Below are positions 1 to 9,056 of a stretch of 64,000 bases of DNA, one piece after another; position 1 is the stretch's first letter, and each line of letters opens with the position of its first letter. The translations under genes were made by a program, and so were the position numbers. The stretch covers positions 109,893,977 through 109,957,976 of the forward strand of contig CM043949.1 of assembly GCA_014529385.2 (NCBI GenBank). The letters run 5' to 3'. Source of the DNA: Adiantum capillus-veneris (lineage: Eukaryota; Streptophyta; Polypodiopsida; Polypodiales; Pteridaceae). The notes beneath the pieces were generated by a model, which searched no databases, was not told the origin of the DNA, and was given only the letters and a program-made list of their open reading frames with translations.

Positions 1-692
1 TAGATAGAATACTTTATTTATCAATCATCGTTATTTTAAAATGTTCCATTTATATAAATTACATGTAAAAAATTATTTGCACACAAATTGCATGGTTAAT
101 ATTTGTTTTTAATCTTTTTAAAGGACTCTCAAGCATTATCAATTTATCGCTAGTTTTAATGCTTCATTTACATAAATTCTCTGCAAAAATCTAAATACAT
201 ACAATTTGCATGTTAAATATTCTTTTATATCTTTTTAAAGAGTATCAATTATCGTCGCTTTTTGATTGCTACATTTACATAAATGCTATGTAAAAAGGTT
301 TGTGAACACAATTTGCTAGTTCAATTTGTATACTTCCAATGTTTTAAATGTTTTGAAGATTTTAAATCGGTGTGTGCTTTGTTTGAATTAGTATGTGCGC
401 ACGGAGAAAAATATAAGTTACAAAATTCAATATATGTTGAAATGTTAAAGACCGTTAACATGTATTGTTTGATCTGAATTAAGTTCTTATAAACCATTTG
501 TTTGAACTGCTTTTTACACGTGTAACAGATTGCAATTTTAAATGAAGATTATATTCAATTTTTATCAGTATTTCCATAACATTTGTTAAAGTCTTCAAGT
601 GGTGGTTAAGAGTTTACCAGAGATAGTGTGAGAGTGGTAGTGTCATTCGCAACCATGAATTTGTATTTGATATGCTGTTTTTGTATTGTCCA
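1..692. repeat. AT-rich flank of hAT element 1 with degenerate tandem units
   Basis: No convincing coding sequence. Positions about 20-330 hold three diverged copies of a unit of roughly 105 bp; each has a TATCAAT/ATCG start, then CATTTACATAAAT, then a TTTGCA-type stretch and ATCTTTTTAAAG. Subterminal tandem repeats of this kind are common near hAT ends, so this may be the left subterminal region of the element encoding the next two genes, but no terminal inverted repeat is visible and the true left end may lie outside the window. The last bases (TTTTTGTATTGTCCAG, ending at 693) look like a 3' splice acceptor for the kinase-like gene. Confidence 0.45.
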
Positions 693-700
693 GTGCAAAT

Positions 701-1456
701 ATGACGCCAGATCAGAAGAAATGTATTATGCGTGCCATTCGTAAAGAATGTATTTTGGCAATCTCATCATGTGCATCTGACCGCATACAACAGATTAGTG
801 AAAGCGATGTCTACATCAAAGACATCACTAGCGCTATATGGGAGAACACAGAGCGCAGGTTGCGACTTGAAGGCCAATACGAGCTGTTGAGTCCAGCTGG
901 GATACGCTTAATCGACGGCGTTGCGGCTGCCCACCAAGCCGGTATAGTGCATAGTGACCTGCACCCGTTCAACGTAATGTTGGACTTTACACGTGCCAAT
1001 AAACCCTGCGTCAGTATCATTGACTGGGGTATGATGCTGAGAACACCTGCTAAGCGCGTGGCAAACAATTATTTGTCTCCAACCGCACAGTCGGACGAAG
1101 CAATTTTGAATGCACAGAGAGCAGGGAACGTCGAGATGGCTAAGCGACCGTGGATTGCTCCCGAACTATACGATCCACGGTGCGCAGATGCATACTCAAA
1201 AGCCAGCGATATTTATGCATTGGGCTACCTGTTCGACATGCTGGCAGATTTTTGGAGTGCAGCCAGAAAATTTTATTTTCTAGACGATGTTTTTCACCAC
1301 CCAGACGAAGATGTCATGAGAGCTATCCGAATTAAAGTAGATTGTTGGATGAAGTTAAAAGATCGGGACCAAAGAAGGAATGCTTCTGACGTGTTGATGT
1401 TTTTCAAACAACATTTAAAGACAGACCCTAATCCTATGCAACGTCCACTTTGTTGA
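701..1456 (+). CDS. Divergent protein-kinase-like protein (C-lobe exon), cargo of hAT element 1
   Basis: A 251-residue frame from the ATG at 701. It carries the C-terminal half of a protein kinase fold: catalytic loop HSDLHPFN (residues 84-91, HRD replaced by HSD, with Asp and Asn kept), metal-binding IIDWG (106-110, DFG replaced by DWG), WIAPE (151-155, the APE motif), SDIYALG (169-175, helix F) and DRDQRRNASD (221-230, the helix-I arginine region). The Gly-rich loop and VAIK lysine are absent; a good splice acceptor ends at 693, so an N-lobe exon probably lies upstream, perhaps off the window. Key phosphotransfer residues are kept and no stop interrupts the frame, so it may be functional. 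The DLHPxN wording is unlike ordinary plant receptor kinases. It converges on the hAT transposase 420 bp away. A second, related copy with the same neighbour lies at 51.5-52.1 kb. Substrate unknown. Confidence 0.75.
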   Translation: MTPDQKKCIMRAIRKECILAISSCASDRIQQISESDVYIKDITSAIWENTERRLRLEGQYELLSPAGIRLIDGVAAAHQAGIVHSDLHPFNVMLDFTRANKPCVSIIDWGMMLRTPAKRVANNYLSPTAQSDEAILNAQRAGNVEMAKRPWIAPELYDPRCADAYSKASDIYALGYLFDMLADFWSAARKFYFLDDVFHHPDEDVMRAIRIKVDCWMKLKDRDQRRNASDVLMFFKQHLKTDPNPMQRPLC

Positions 1457-1876
1457 ACTTGCACCATCATTTTATCCGATTTAAACATTTTTATGATATA
1501 CATGTCTTGTCAAGTGTATTCAAATTTTTAATGAAGTGTATTATCTGGTTTGAAGTGGTTCACCTAATTGAGTCACTTATCTTGCCTTGTGTATCTGGTT
1601 TGTTCAGAAGATATTCCACAAGGAATGTATATTATGTTTGGCATGGCAAACGAATATAAATTCAAGCAAGCACGCCCAGATACCCCTAGCACAATTAGAA
1701 ATCTGTTTGATGAGCAAGATGCTGCTTCAGGGCAACACAATTGAGATCGACAAACTATGTAATATCGCGACAAACTATGTACTATCGAGAATATGAAGCA
1801 TTGTAATTGCTCAAAACACATTTGAATACAAGGTCTTTTACAATGGTTTTTGACATTTGCTCATTCTACTCTCAAG
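1457..1876. other. Spacer between convergent kinase-like gene and transposase
   Basis: The 420 bp between the two stop codons is AT-rich and noncoding. It would hold both 3' ends. A short direct repeat of CGACAAACTATGTA occurs near 1747-1785. No clear polyadenylation signal pair was established. Confidence 0.4.
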
Positions 1877-3796
1877 CTATATTGAATCAATTGAGTTGTT
1901 ATCTGGTTCTAAGTCTGAGTGTTGTGATTCTCCTTGTAATTCAACCTCCACATCTATTATCAAATTCTCTTCTATTTCGTCTACTGTGCATTGAGATACA
2001 CCAACATTGAAATCTTCTTCATTTTCGTTTTGACAATCATACAACCCGGTTGGCATTTCCTCCTCGTAGCCAGCACTTTTGATGTGATTCAGTATCTTTT
2101 CGTTGCAATAAATATACACTGATTTCTCTGCTTTGTCTGCTAATAGTTTGTTGCGAATAGTGTTGTGAACATACTTGTACATACTCCAGTTTCTCTCTGA
2201 ACTTGAGTTTGCTGCACATTGTGCGAGTACTTTCATTGCAAGAGGACGTAAGGTAGAGTAATGCTCTCCACCATTCATCATCCACCACTTCCATGCAGGT
2301 TGCTCTTTTGCCATTACTTGTACAAAATCATTCACAAAAGGACCTTCTTTTGATCTAAATGCACTCATTTCTTTGATGCAATCAATTCGGTCCTGAACGT
2401 TGGAGTAGAACGTGTTGACCACGTGATAGAAATCGCCTACCACTTCTGTATTGGACATCAGATCTAAATTCCAATACTCTGGATCTAGCATGTAAGCCAC
2501 GCTATGGAGTGGACTATGAGCGCTCTTCCACCTTGCATGAAAATACTTAGCTAAAATTTTCCGCTGTTTGCCAGAGAATGGTAATCGCCACTCCTTATCT
2601 ACTATAGACTTTTTCAGCTCTTCAGGATTTTCAAGACTCTGTTGGACTGACCACCATGTCATCCACACTTTGCCCAAGTTTGGAGCCCTTTGATCAAGAT
2701 TGCGGATCGGGAACATAACGGGCATCATTACATGGTATGCATCCATTACACTCCTCCACCAAGCAACCTTGTTTACATTGCCACGTAGATATGTAATTTT
2801 ATCCTTCACTGTTTCTTTCTGCTCAAGCTGCCATTCATCGAAGGACACGCAACTGAATGTGTCAATCACAGCACATTTATTACGGAGAAGTGATTCCAAG
2901 GTATAAAAGTGTGTGCAGAACCGAGTTTCAGCAGGAAGTTTCAGCATCACTAACATGCGCATCCTATACAAATCGAGCACTCTCTGTCGTTTCAAGATAA
3001 ATTTCACAACCTGATATGTTGTATCAATTATTTTAGCGAACCATGTGGTTTCTTCGCTAGTGTACCAATCTTTGAGCACCAAGTTCAAGCTGTGCGTATT
3101 ACAACCATTGGCAAAAATGTGCGGAAAGCACTTCTTTATTAATTTACTGGCGTTTTTATAATTCTTTGCGTTGTCCATCACAACCTGAACGACATGTTCA
3201 GCTCCAATTTCTTTAATTACATCAATCAAGGTCTCAGAAATGTATTTGCCACTTTTAATTGCACCAGAACTATCAATCGCCTTTATAAACGTTTCTCCCC
3301 TTGGACAAACAAGCATTACATTGATCAACGGTCTTCTCTGAACATTTGAGCAGCCATCAATCACAATCGTACACCCTGAAAGTGAAATATTCCCAAGTAT
3401 TATTTTGCCAACACGCTCTTTGACTTCGATGTAACATTTGTCCAAGAAAATATTTCTTATCGTGTGATAAGAAGGAGCTGAAAATCCTGGACCAAACTCA
3501 CCAATTTTCTTCCAAGCAGCCTTCCAATGATTACTGTCTACCATGACCAAAGCACTTCCAGTAAAGAATATTGCTTTGGCGAGTGCTGTTTGTGCTTCTT
3601 CTAGAGACTGCACTCGAAAGCTTTGATGCAATGATTTTTGACGCATTTGACAAAGTCCACCTTCATTGTGACGTTTAAAAGGAATACTGCCTGGAATTTC
3701 CTCTCCTTGCGCAGGTTGCTCTCTAAGGTTAGTTGGAGTCACTACAGGATCTGCGGAGTTAATATTTGGCTCTGAAAACTCTTGATTCGAAGGCAT
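1877..3796 (-). CDS. hAT-superfamily transposase, DUF659 and C-terminal dimerisation domains
   Basis: A 639-residue frame from ATG at 3796. In order: a leader of about 80 residues; a DUF659-type RNase-H-like core containing IVIDGCSN and PLINVMLVCPRG, then VVMDNAKNY and CNTHSLNLVLKDW; a helical insertion; LHSVAYMLDPEYW; and the hAT C-terminal dimerisation region with SSSERNWS near residue 540. The three acidic catalytic positions expected of hAT transposases (the Asp of VIDG, the Asp of VMDN, the Glu of SSSER) are all present. The frame is open throughout. It is preceded in the same frame, across one TAG and four codons, by the BED-finger exon (3809-4084), so the full protein would be about 730 residues. 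hAT transposases excise and reinsert the element in the nucleus. Confidence 0.88.
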   Translation of the reverse strand: MPSNQEFSEPNINSADPVVTPTNLREQPAQGEEIPGSIPFKRHNEGGLCQMRQKSLHQSFRVQSLEEAQTALAKAIFFTGSALVMVDSNHWKAAWKKIGEFGPGFSAPSYHTIRNIFLDKCYIEVKERVGKIILGNISLSGCTIVIDGCSNVQRRPLINVMLVCPRGETFIKAIDSSGAIKSGKYISETLIDVIKEIGAEHVVQVVMDNAKNYKNASKLIKKCFPHIFANGCNTHSLNLVLKDWYTSEETTWFAKIIDTTYQVVKFILKRQRVLDLYRMRMLVMLKLPAETRFCTHFYTLESLLRNKCAVIDTFSCVSFDEWQLEQKETVKDKITYLRGNVNKVAWWRSVMDAYHVMMPVMFPIRNLDQRAPNLGKVWMTWWSVQQSLENPEELKKSIVDKEWRLPFSGKQRKILAKYFHARWKSAHSPLHSVAYMLDPEYWNLDLMSNTEVVGDFYHVVNTFYSNVQDRIDCIKEMSAFRSKEGPFVNDFVQVMAKEQPAWKWWMMNGGEHYSTLRPLAMKVLAQCAANSSSERNWSMYKYVHNTIRNKLLADKAEKSVYIYCNEKILNHIKSAGYEEEMPTGLYDCQNENEEDFNVGVSQCTVDEIEENLIIDVEVELQGESQHSDLEPDNNSIDSI

Positions 3797-3808
3797 AGAG
3801 CTATATAT

Positions 3809-4084
3809 CTATCGTTTCTTGCCACCCTTTTCGGCGAGCTCTTCTCTCAAACGCTTTGCAACTGCAGGTGCATGAGAATGTTCACATTTTCTACAATTGT
3901 TTTTAGCGCTACCCGGGAAATGATCCCTAATACGTGGTGCACCGCCAGATTTTGTTGTGAAACAAAATTTACATTGCCACTCCATATATCGGCCGCATAT
4001 GTTGTGAGCATAATTCCACTCTTTGCCAAGAGCTTTTTTATTCTTTGGCTTCTTTGTACCACTTGTGCCCACATTTTGCTCCAT
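3809..4084 (-). CDS. BED-type zinc finger N-terminus of the hAT transposase
   Basis: Reads from ATG at 4084. CKFC and, about 20 residues on, a His/Cys pair (RDHFPG ... CRKC) make a BED-type zinc finger, the DNA-binding module normally fused to the front of hAT transposases. A basic tail (KKR) ends at a TAG (3811-3809) that is in frame with the downstream ATG at 3796, only four codons away. Either the TAG is a single disabling mutation, or it is bypassed by splicing or read-through. Just upstream of the ATG, on the minus strand, CTTTTCTCTTCAG resembles a 3' splice acceptor, suggesting an intron in the 5' leader. Confidence 0.78.
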   Translation of the reverse strand: MEQNVGTSGTKKPKNKKALGKEWNYAHNICGRYMEWQCKFCFTTKSGGAPRIRDHFPGSAKNNCRKCEHSHAPAVAKRLREELAEKGGKKR

Positions 4085-4892
4085 TGCTTTTAAATTAAAA
4101 CTGAAGAGAAAAGAACAAGATGTTACAAACTGAAAACAATTTTTTATTTTCAATATATATTATAATTTTAAAACCATTCAATATGAAAGTAATCATGATG
4201 CACAATATGAGATTTTCAATGCACGCTAGTCAATCCACATATCAATCACCTATATTGTGAGCAACCATACACATTGCAATGTAATCTATACATGGCGTAA
4301 TAACCATAACAATACTATGAATCTCTCTATGCAATTATTATTATAATGATTATTTATATGTCCACTTTGATTTGCAAACAATAAGACACATCTAATTTCA
4401 TTTGCTACAAAGTCATTTCATGCACTAATAATCTATCGTAATAAATAATGCAAACGAATATATAAACCAATACATGAACTAACACAAATAAATCTTCAAT
4501 ATAATCACCCAATTGGGGACTACTTGAATCCAGTGAAGGATTGTAGTCCACCCATGCAACCAATTCAATATATAAAAGCTACTTTAACCCAATCAAGGAT
4601 TATAGCTATTATATTGTAAATCAACTCAAATATAAGACTTCAAGGATCTTTATATGCCCGGTACACTAGTAGAGGACATCCGACCCTTGACTATCGACTA
4701 AACATTTACATATGCCCATCTTCCAAAACCAATTACAGCCCTCATTTGGACCAATGGCTTCTTCGTAATGAGCATGATTTCCCAAGTTTTTAGTTGTTTT
4801 GGTTTCATACCTTTATGTCGGTAAACGAATTAAAATTTTTTAGAAGTGGTTACCGAATTAAGAATCACGTCCAACCCAAAAAAGGACTTGTG
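4085..4892. other. Right flank of hAT element 1, noncoding
   Basis: AT-rich and without coding signal. A small hairpin GGACTAC (4517-4523) / GTAGTCC (4543-4549) lies near the middle. The right terminus of the hAT element should be in or just beyond this stretch, but I could not recognise it. The outer copia element starts at 4893. Confidence 0.35.
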
Positions 4893-5084
4893 TGTTGGGG
4901 TATAAAGCCCAATGTGGTCGCCCAGGTAAGTGGGTGGGCCGCCAGGTATGTACACATATTCTTTTGTAAAAACCTAATAAGAACTCACTATGCTCTACAC
5001 ATTACAGTAGAGCGAGTTCACCATATCGTCGTGCTCTTCTTCTCGCACTCTCTCTCGCGTCGCACTTCCGCTCGTACTCCTTCA
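4893..5084 (+). repeat. 5' LTR of outer copia
   Basis: 192 bp, TG...CA ends. It differs from the 3' LTR at three visible sites (GTGGG[T/C]GGG, TACA[C/A]ATA, GCGAG[T/C]TCA), so the element is fairly recent. Confidence 0.93.
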
Positions 5085-5086
5085 AC

Positions 5087-5098
5087 TGGTATCAGAGC
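5087..5098 (+). other. Primer binding site, initiator Met-tRNA
   Basis: TGGTATCAGAGC lies 2 bp inside the 5' LTR and is complementary to the 3' end of plant initiator Met-tRNA, the usual primer for plant copia and many gypsy elements. Confidence 0.9.
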
Positions 5099-5446
5099 TC
5101 AGATCGAGGCTCGGGGCAGCACTGCAGGAGGCTAGAGTCACCAACTCATATTGGAGTGAAATTTGACAGGCAAAGACACGGCCCCAAATCTTGTGGGATA
5201 GCCCGTTGGGCTTGGTGTGCTCAGAAGTTCATTCTGAGGTCATCTCGGTCACCGTTCGGCTTCGACAAAGTTCTGCACAGGACATTTTTGATTACGTGGT
5301 CTCAGCGGGTGCAGATCCGACTATGCAAATTTGGGGTTTTCAGCCTACGACTGCAGGTGCTGAGGATATCGACACTCCCAGAGTGTTGATTTGTGGCTGT
5401 CTACACATCGAAGGACGGCTCACAGTTCTTGGAGGCGTGTCACATA

Positions 5447-5628
5447 TGAAGGGGATCGGGGAGCACCACAGACGGAGAGTGAGTGAGAGAGAGAAGGAGA
5501 CAGACACGATGTGGGTGGGGAGACTCAAAGAGTGGTCAGCCCCCTATACACTTATGCTATGTATAAGGTATACAAGTTAGTGGGCGCCCAGACTATGGGC
5601 GGCCGGGCAAGACGCCTATACCCCAACA
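5447..5628 (-). repeat. 3' LTR of nested copia
   Basis: 182 bp. Compared with the other LTR it lacks 6 bp near 5611. Next to it (5629-5640) ACCTCCCACTT is the reverse complement of the polypurine tract. Confidence 0.9.
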
Positions 5629-5707
5629 ACCTCCCACTTAAAGGCGACTGTGCCTTTAAGCAAGAGAACCTAGTCTAAAGACTACAAAAGGTGAGAGAAA
5701 ACTGCTC

Positions 5708-6571
5708 TCAACCGATACCCACTGGCTGGCTGTGATCGTGTGCATCCGGCTGTCCTGCTCCCGTGTAAGTCCATACACCACCAGACGTACCGCACACGTA
5801 CTGCAAGTATGTACGCAATACCTGCATATCTCCCTCGTGCACTATGCCATCATCAGTCAACAAACGACTGACAACCCCAACTGCAAATGCTCCCACTGCA
5901 GCTGCGATATCCGGTCTCAAGATCAACATCTCATACATGAGACCACCGAATGCCGATGCAATGCTAGCGGGCCCTGCTAGCTCTACGGAGCATGCATCAA
6001 CATATATATCCCTGGCAATAGGCATCTCTGACTGACAAGGCGTGTCAGCCACATGCATCTCCTGACTGTCCGCAAAAGACGCATCAACCTGTCGTGCAAC
6101 CTCAGAGCAAACCAGCTGCTCTAGGTGTCTGCTGGAAGACATATCCTGCACAACTATATCCCCATGCTCACTGTCGAGCATAGAAAGGAATGATTGTATA
6201 ATCGCTGACGTCTCAGCCTCCTCTGCAATCATCCACTGCAAACATGACCACTCAATCTGTTGTGACTCGCTAGAGCTCTCATGCTCTAACTCCGTATGTA
6301 TAGACTCTTGCACAACGTCCTCCTGTCGTGACTCACTAGAGCAAGACCGCTCTACCTATCTATCCTGCATAGAAGTATCTCGCACAACTGACTCTCTGCT
6401 TTGCTCAGTCACTAGAAAATCATGCATGTTTGACTCTGTCACCTCTCTGTGTGACTGCTCAAGTTGTGCCCCAACCGTGTGCACAACGAGCTCACTACTC
6501 TCCACTCCATGCAAAGCATCCTGCAACCCACAAGCAAAAGAGACTCGCCTGCTCTCTCGCTCTCTACCTGG
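5708..6571 (-). pseudogene. Remnant pol 3' region of nested copia with acidic Ser/Glu-rich stretch
   Basis: The lower part (5708-5990) preserves a piece around the copia RT/RNase H join: GGLMYEM, LRPDIAAAVGA and GVVSR match the family's GSLMYAM..RPDIAFAVGVVSR, partly duplicated and then lost. The upper part (about 5990-6570) encodes a Ser/Glu/Gln-rich stretch without a recognised domain, crossed by at least one stop near 6350. No integrase core or catalytic RT motif is present, so this element could not move alone. Confidence 0.7.
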
Positions 6572-7183
6572 CTACATGATCACAGAGACAACACCGTCTC
6601 TCACGTGATCCACATGCAATGGGTAACTTGTACCACTCCTGGCACCTCTCGCAATCACTAGCGAACCCAAATGCATCACAAAATCTCGCTCTCGTAGCGA
6701 AATTTGACATCCACAATCTCTAAGCTGACCAATCGAGATCAAACTCACTGTTAAATCTGGTACATAGCGTACATGTCGTAACAAGTAAGATGCACCACTC
6801 GGTAATGACAGTCTCACATCTCCTGCACCTGCTATCGCATGCACCGATCCATCGGTCAAACGTACACTACCAAGCATCTCGCTAGAATAGCTACAAAACC
6901 ATGCACGATGCGGCGTGACATGAAATATAGCATCTGCGTCTAGCAACCACTGCGAAGGGAGTGCACCATCCACATGTATAGCATCTCGTGCATAGCTCGA
7001 GGTAAAAGTGACATCCCCGTCACTAGTATACTCCGACACTACATCTGCCTCAACTGTCAAAGCAACTGAGTCCATGGCATCACTACATACATCTCTGAGA
7101 CTGCCATGTCTCCTACGATGTCGCATACGACGAAAACAACGCCATCTAACGTGTCTAGAATGACCACAATACCAACATGTCAC
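6572..7183 (-). CDS. Zinc knuckle and aspartic protease of nested copia
   Basis: Begins with a CX2CX4HX4C zinc knuckle (CWYCGHSRHVRWRC) followed by a basic stretch. After about 90 residues comes the protease-like segment WLLDADAIFHVTPHRAWF, where the usual D-S-G is D-A-D, so the catalytic triplet is altered. The flap-side motif RHVRYVPDLTVSLISIGQL is typical of copia. The frame follows gag directly, separated by one TAG (7186-7184). About 203 residues. The altered active site and missing pol imply a non-autonomous element. Confidence 0.72.
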   Translation of the reverse strand: MTCWYCGHSRHVRWRCFRRMRHRRRHGSLRDVCSDAMDSVALTVEADVVSEYTSDGDVTFTSSYARDAIHVDGALPSQWLLDADAIFHVTPHRAWFCSYSSEMLGSVRLTDGSVHAIAGAGDVRLSLPSGASYLLRHVRYVPDLTVSLISIGQLRDCGCQISLRERDFVMHLGSLVIARGARSGTSYPLHVDHVRDGVVSVIM

Positions 7184-7537
7184 CTATCGGTGTGCTCGTG
7201 AATGTACATGTCTCACACGAGTCCGTGATGACTCAAATCTATCATACATATCATGTAATCTGCGCCAAAGTGCTCTCGAAGTAGTCTTATACATAACAAG
7301 AGCATATACAGATTCCGCAAGGTGCAAAGAGAGTGTAGATAGTACCATCTCCTCTAGCTCCTGCCACTGATCGTCAGACATGTTTGAAGGTCTACCTACA
7401 TCACCACTCAATGGTCGATGCAACCCTTGCTGTGTCAATGCATCAAGCATACACTCTCTCCATGCCGCAAAGTCTGACCCATCAAACACGCGCATCTGTG
7501 AGAGGTCACAGTCTGATCGATCACCTGTCTCTGCCAT
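7184..7537 (-). CDS. Gag-like protein of nested copia
   Basis: About 117 residues from ATG at 7537. It opens with a short acidic leader, then FDGSDFAAWRECMLDALTQQ and WQELEEMVLSTLSLHLAESV, which align with the outer element's gag (NFPLWKKQIWHVLVQK ... MDELTLSTIMLTLAESVYF). It ends at TAG, immediately before and in frame with the zinc-knuckle/protease frame. The frame is open upstream to 7702, but the 7537 ATG matches the start of the homologous gag best. Confidence 0.72.
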   Translation of the reverse strand: MAETGDRSDCDLSQMRVFDGSDFAAWRECMLDALTQQGLHRPLSGDVGRPSNMSDDQWQELEEMVLSTLSLHLAESVYALVMYKTTSRALWRRLHDMYDRFESSRTRVRHVHSRAHR

Positions 7538-7702
7538 GAGCACAATGTAGCAAACTAGAAAGCAAAACCACCTCACCAACAACACCTGGAAACTGTCTAC
7601 CAATATGGCCAGAAACACAATGTAAAACCTGTGAGACACACTCCAAAATAGAGCTCCCGCAATGTCAATACAAGCCTCGCATGCTCTAGTATCACACTGC
7701 AA

Positions 7703-8850
7703 TCTGTGAGCTAATCACCAAGCCCACACTGTGCGGTATCGATGCATACACACACACAAATCTCCCACCTGCAGAGAACACCGCACACAAATGCTGAGTG
7801 CAACCTACAATCTCTACCTAGATCGCATAAATGATACGCATAAAACTCCTGGGAAAATTTCGCCAGAGTTTCGACGCACAATGGCTATCAACACAAAATA
7901 ACCATTGTCCTGCAAGCTCAATACAATGAGCAATCAATGCGCATCAAACTACACTCAATATACATGCATAAGCTCTGCAAACCTGTGTCCAACAAATGCT
8001 CACAAAGAGTACCACAGGTGATCATACATGTCATCCATAACCAACCTCTGCACTTGCTCACAAGATCTACTGCTCACCACATAAGCATACATAGAGCATT
8101 ACCCGCTCAAACACCATGTATGCAAGCCACAACACTGCAGAAGAACCACTCAACTGCAATTGGCAACACCTGTGGGAGTACTAGACTCAACCTGTACCTG
8201 GGAGTCAAACCCGATCTTGTAACACCTCATATGTGCCTGCTACCTGCAGTGTACACGGGTAAGCTGTCTGCAGCAAAGAAAACAACAGAGCCCAAAACTG
8301 TCATGAAAAACAGTCTTTGTGTTTTTAATTTCAGACCCACCTGCACTCCGAATCAGAAAACGATTCCTTCTACAAAGTCGTAGAGCACAAACCCAGCTCC
8401 GTTTTGAACCAAAACGTTTTGGAATCGAAGCTCTGTAGCTCAAGTTATGAGCAAAACACTAGACTGCTGTCAAACTGCCAAAAAACTGAACGACTTTCTT
8501 CTGTGCTTCTTTGAGCTCATAGAAAGGCTCAAACTCACTTCCCACCTCGATGCATGAGCTGAATGCATCAATCTCACAATGCTTCCATGTCTATGGAAGC
8601 TCCAAGCTCCAACCTGTTGCCGATGTAGCCGTTGCAAAACTTGCCCGAAGAGGGAAAATGATGTGCACTGTGGGCTGATCTGTAGAGGAACTCTGATCTG
8701 TGAGCACTAGGAAGCTCTTGAGAGCTCTCCTGCAAGCCTCTGTATGGCTTTCCACAAACCTCCTCTATTTCTTTGCTCAGATCTGTGACCTCTCCGCCAT
8801 AGCTGACGAGTTCATCGCGAAGCCGTCCATCTACGCTCTCACACCTGTCG
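7703..8850 (-). other. Leader of nested copia, noncoding
   Basis: About 1.1 kb between the primer site and gag, longer than a usual copia leader. No conserved coding frame was recognised. Confidence 0.45.
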
Positions 8851-8861
8851 CTCTGATACCA
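8851..8861 (-). other. Primer binding site of nested copia
   Basis: On the minus strand this reads TGGTATCAGAG, 2 bp inside the 5' LTR: the initiator Met-tRNA complement. Confidence 0.85.
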
Positions 8862-8863
8862 AT

Positions 8864-9051
8864 TGAAGGGGATCGGGGAGCACCACAGACGGAGAGTGAG
8901 AGAGAGAGAGAAGGAGACAGACACGATGTGGGTGGGGAGACTCAAAGAGTGGTCAGCCCCCTATACACTTATGCTATGTATAAGGTATACAAGTCAGTGG
9001 GCGCCCAGACTATGGGCGGCCGGGCAAGGCACAGACGCCTATACCCCAACA
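8864..9051 (-). repeat. 5' LTR of nested copia
   Basis: 188 bp. Minus-strand ends are TGTTGGGGTATAGGCG and CCCCTTCA. It is flanked on the right by the target duplication ACATA. Confidence 0.9.
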
Positions 9052-9056
9052 ACATA

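Larger units (their letters stand above)
5447..9051 (-). mobile_element. Nested, reversed, internally deleted copia element
   Basis: LTRs at 5447-5628 (3' LTR) and 8864-9051 (5' LTR) are in minus orientation and nearly identical apart from a 6-bp indel. A perfect 5-bp target duplication ACATA lies at 5442-5446 and 9052-9056. The primer site and polypurine tract are on the minus strand. Inside are a gag, a zinc knuckle, a protease and a remnant of the RNase H end; integrase and most reverse transcriptase are missing. It sits in the leader of the outer copia and shares the LTR start TGTTGGGGTATA, the end CTTCA and the polypurine tract with it, so the two are related families. Confidence 0.92.

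Noticed and set aside
811-1068. Minus-strand frame opposite the kinase-like gene
   Set aside because: Shadow of the kinase frame, which alone carries recognisable motifs.
4500-4892. Right terminus of hAT element 1
   Set aside because: A hairpin at 4517-4549 was considered, but no matching inverted copy was found at the left and no 8-bp duplication is visible.
5087-5098. tRNA gene fragment
   Set aside because: The match to tRNA is only the primer-binding complement beside an LTR; no cloverleaf.
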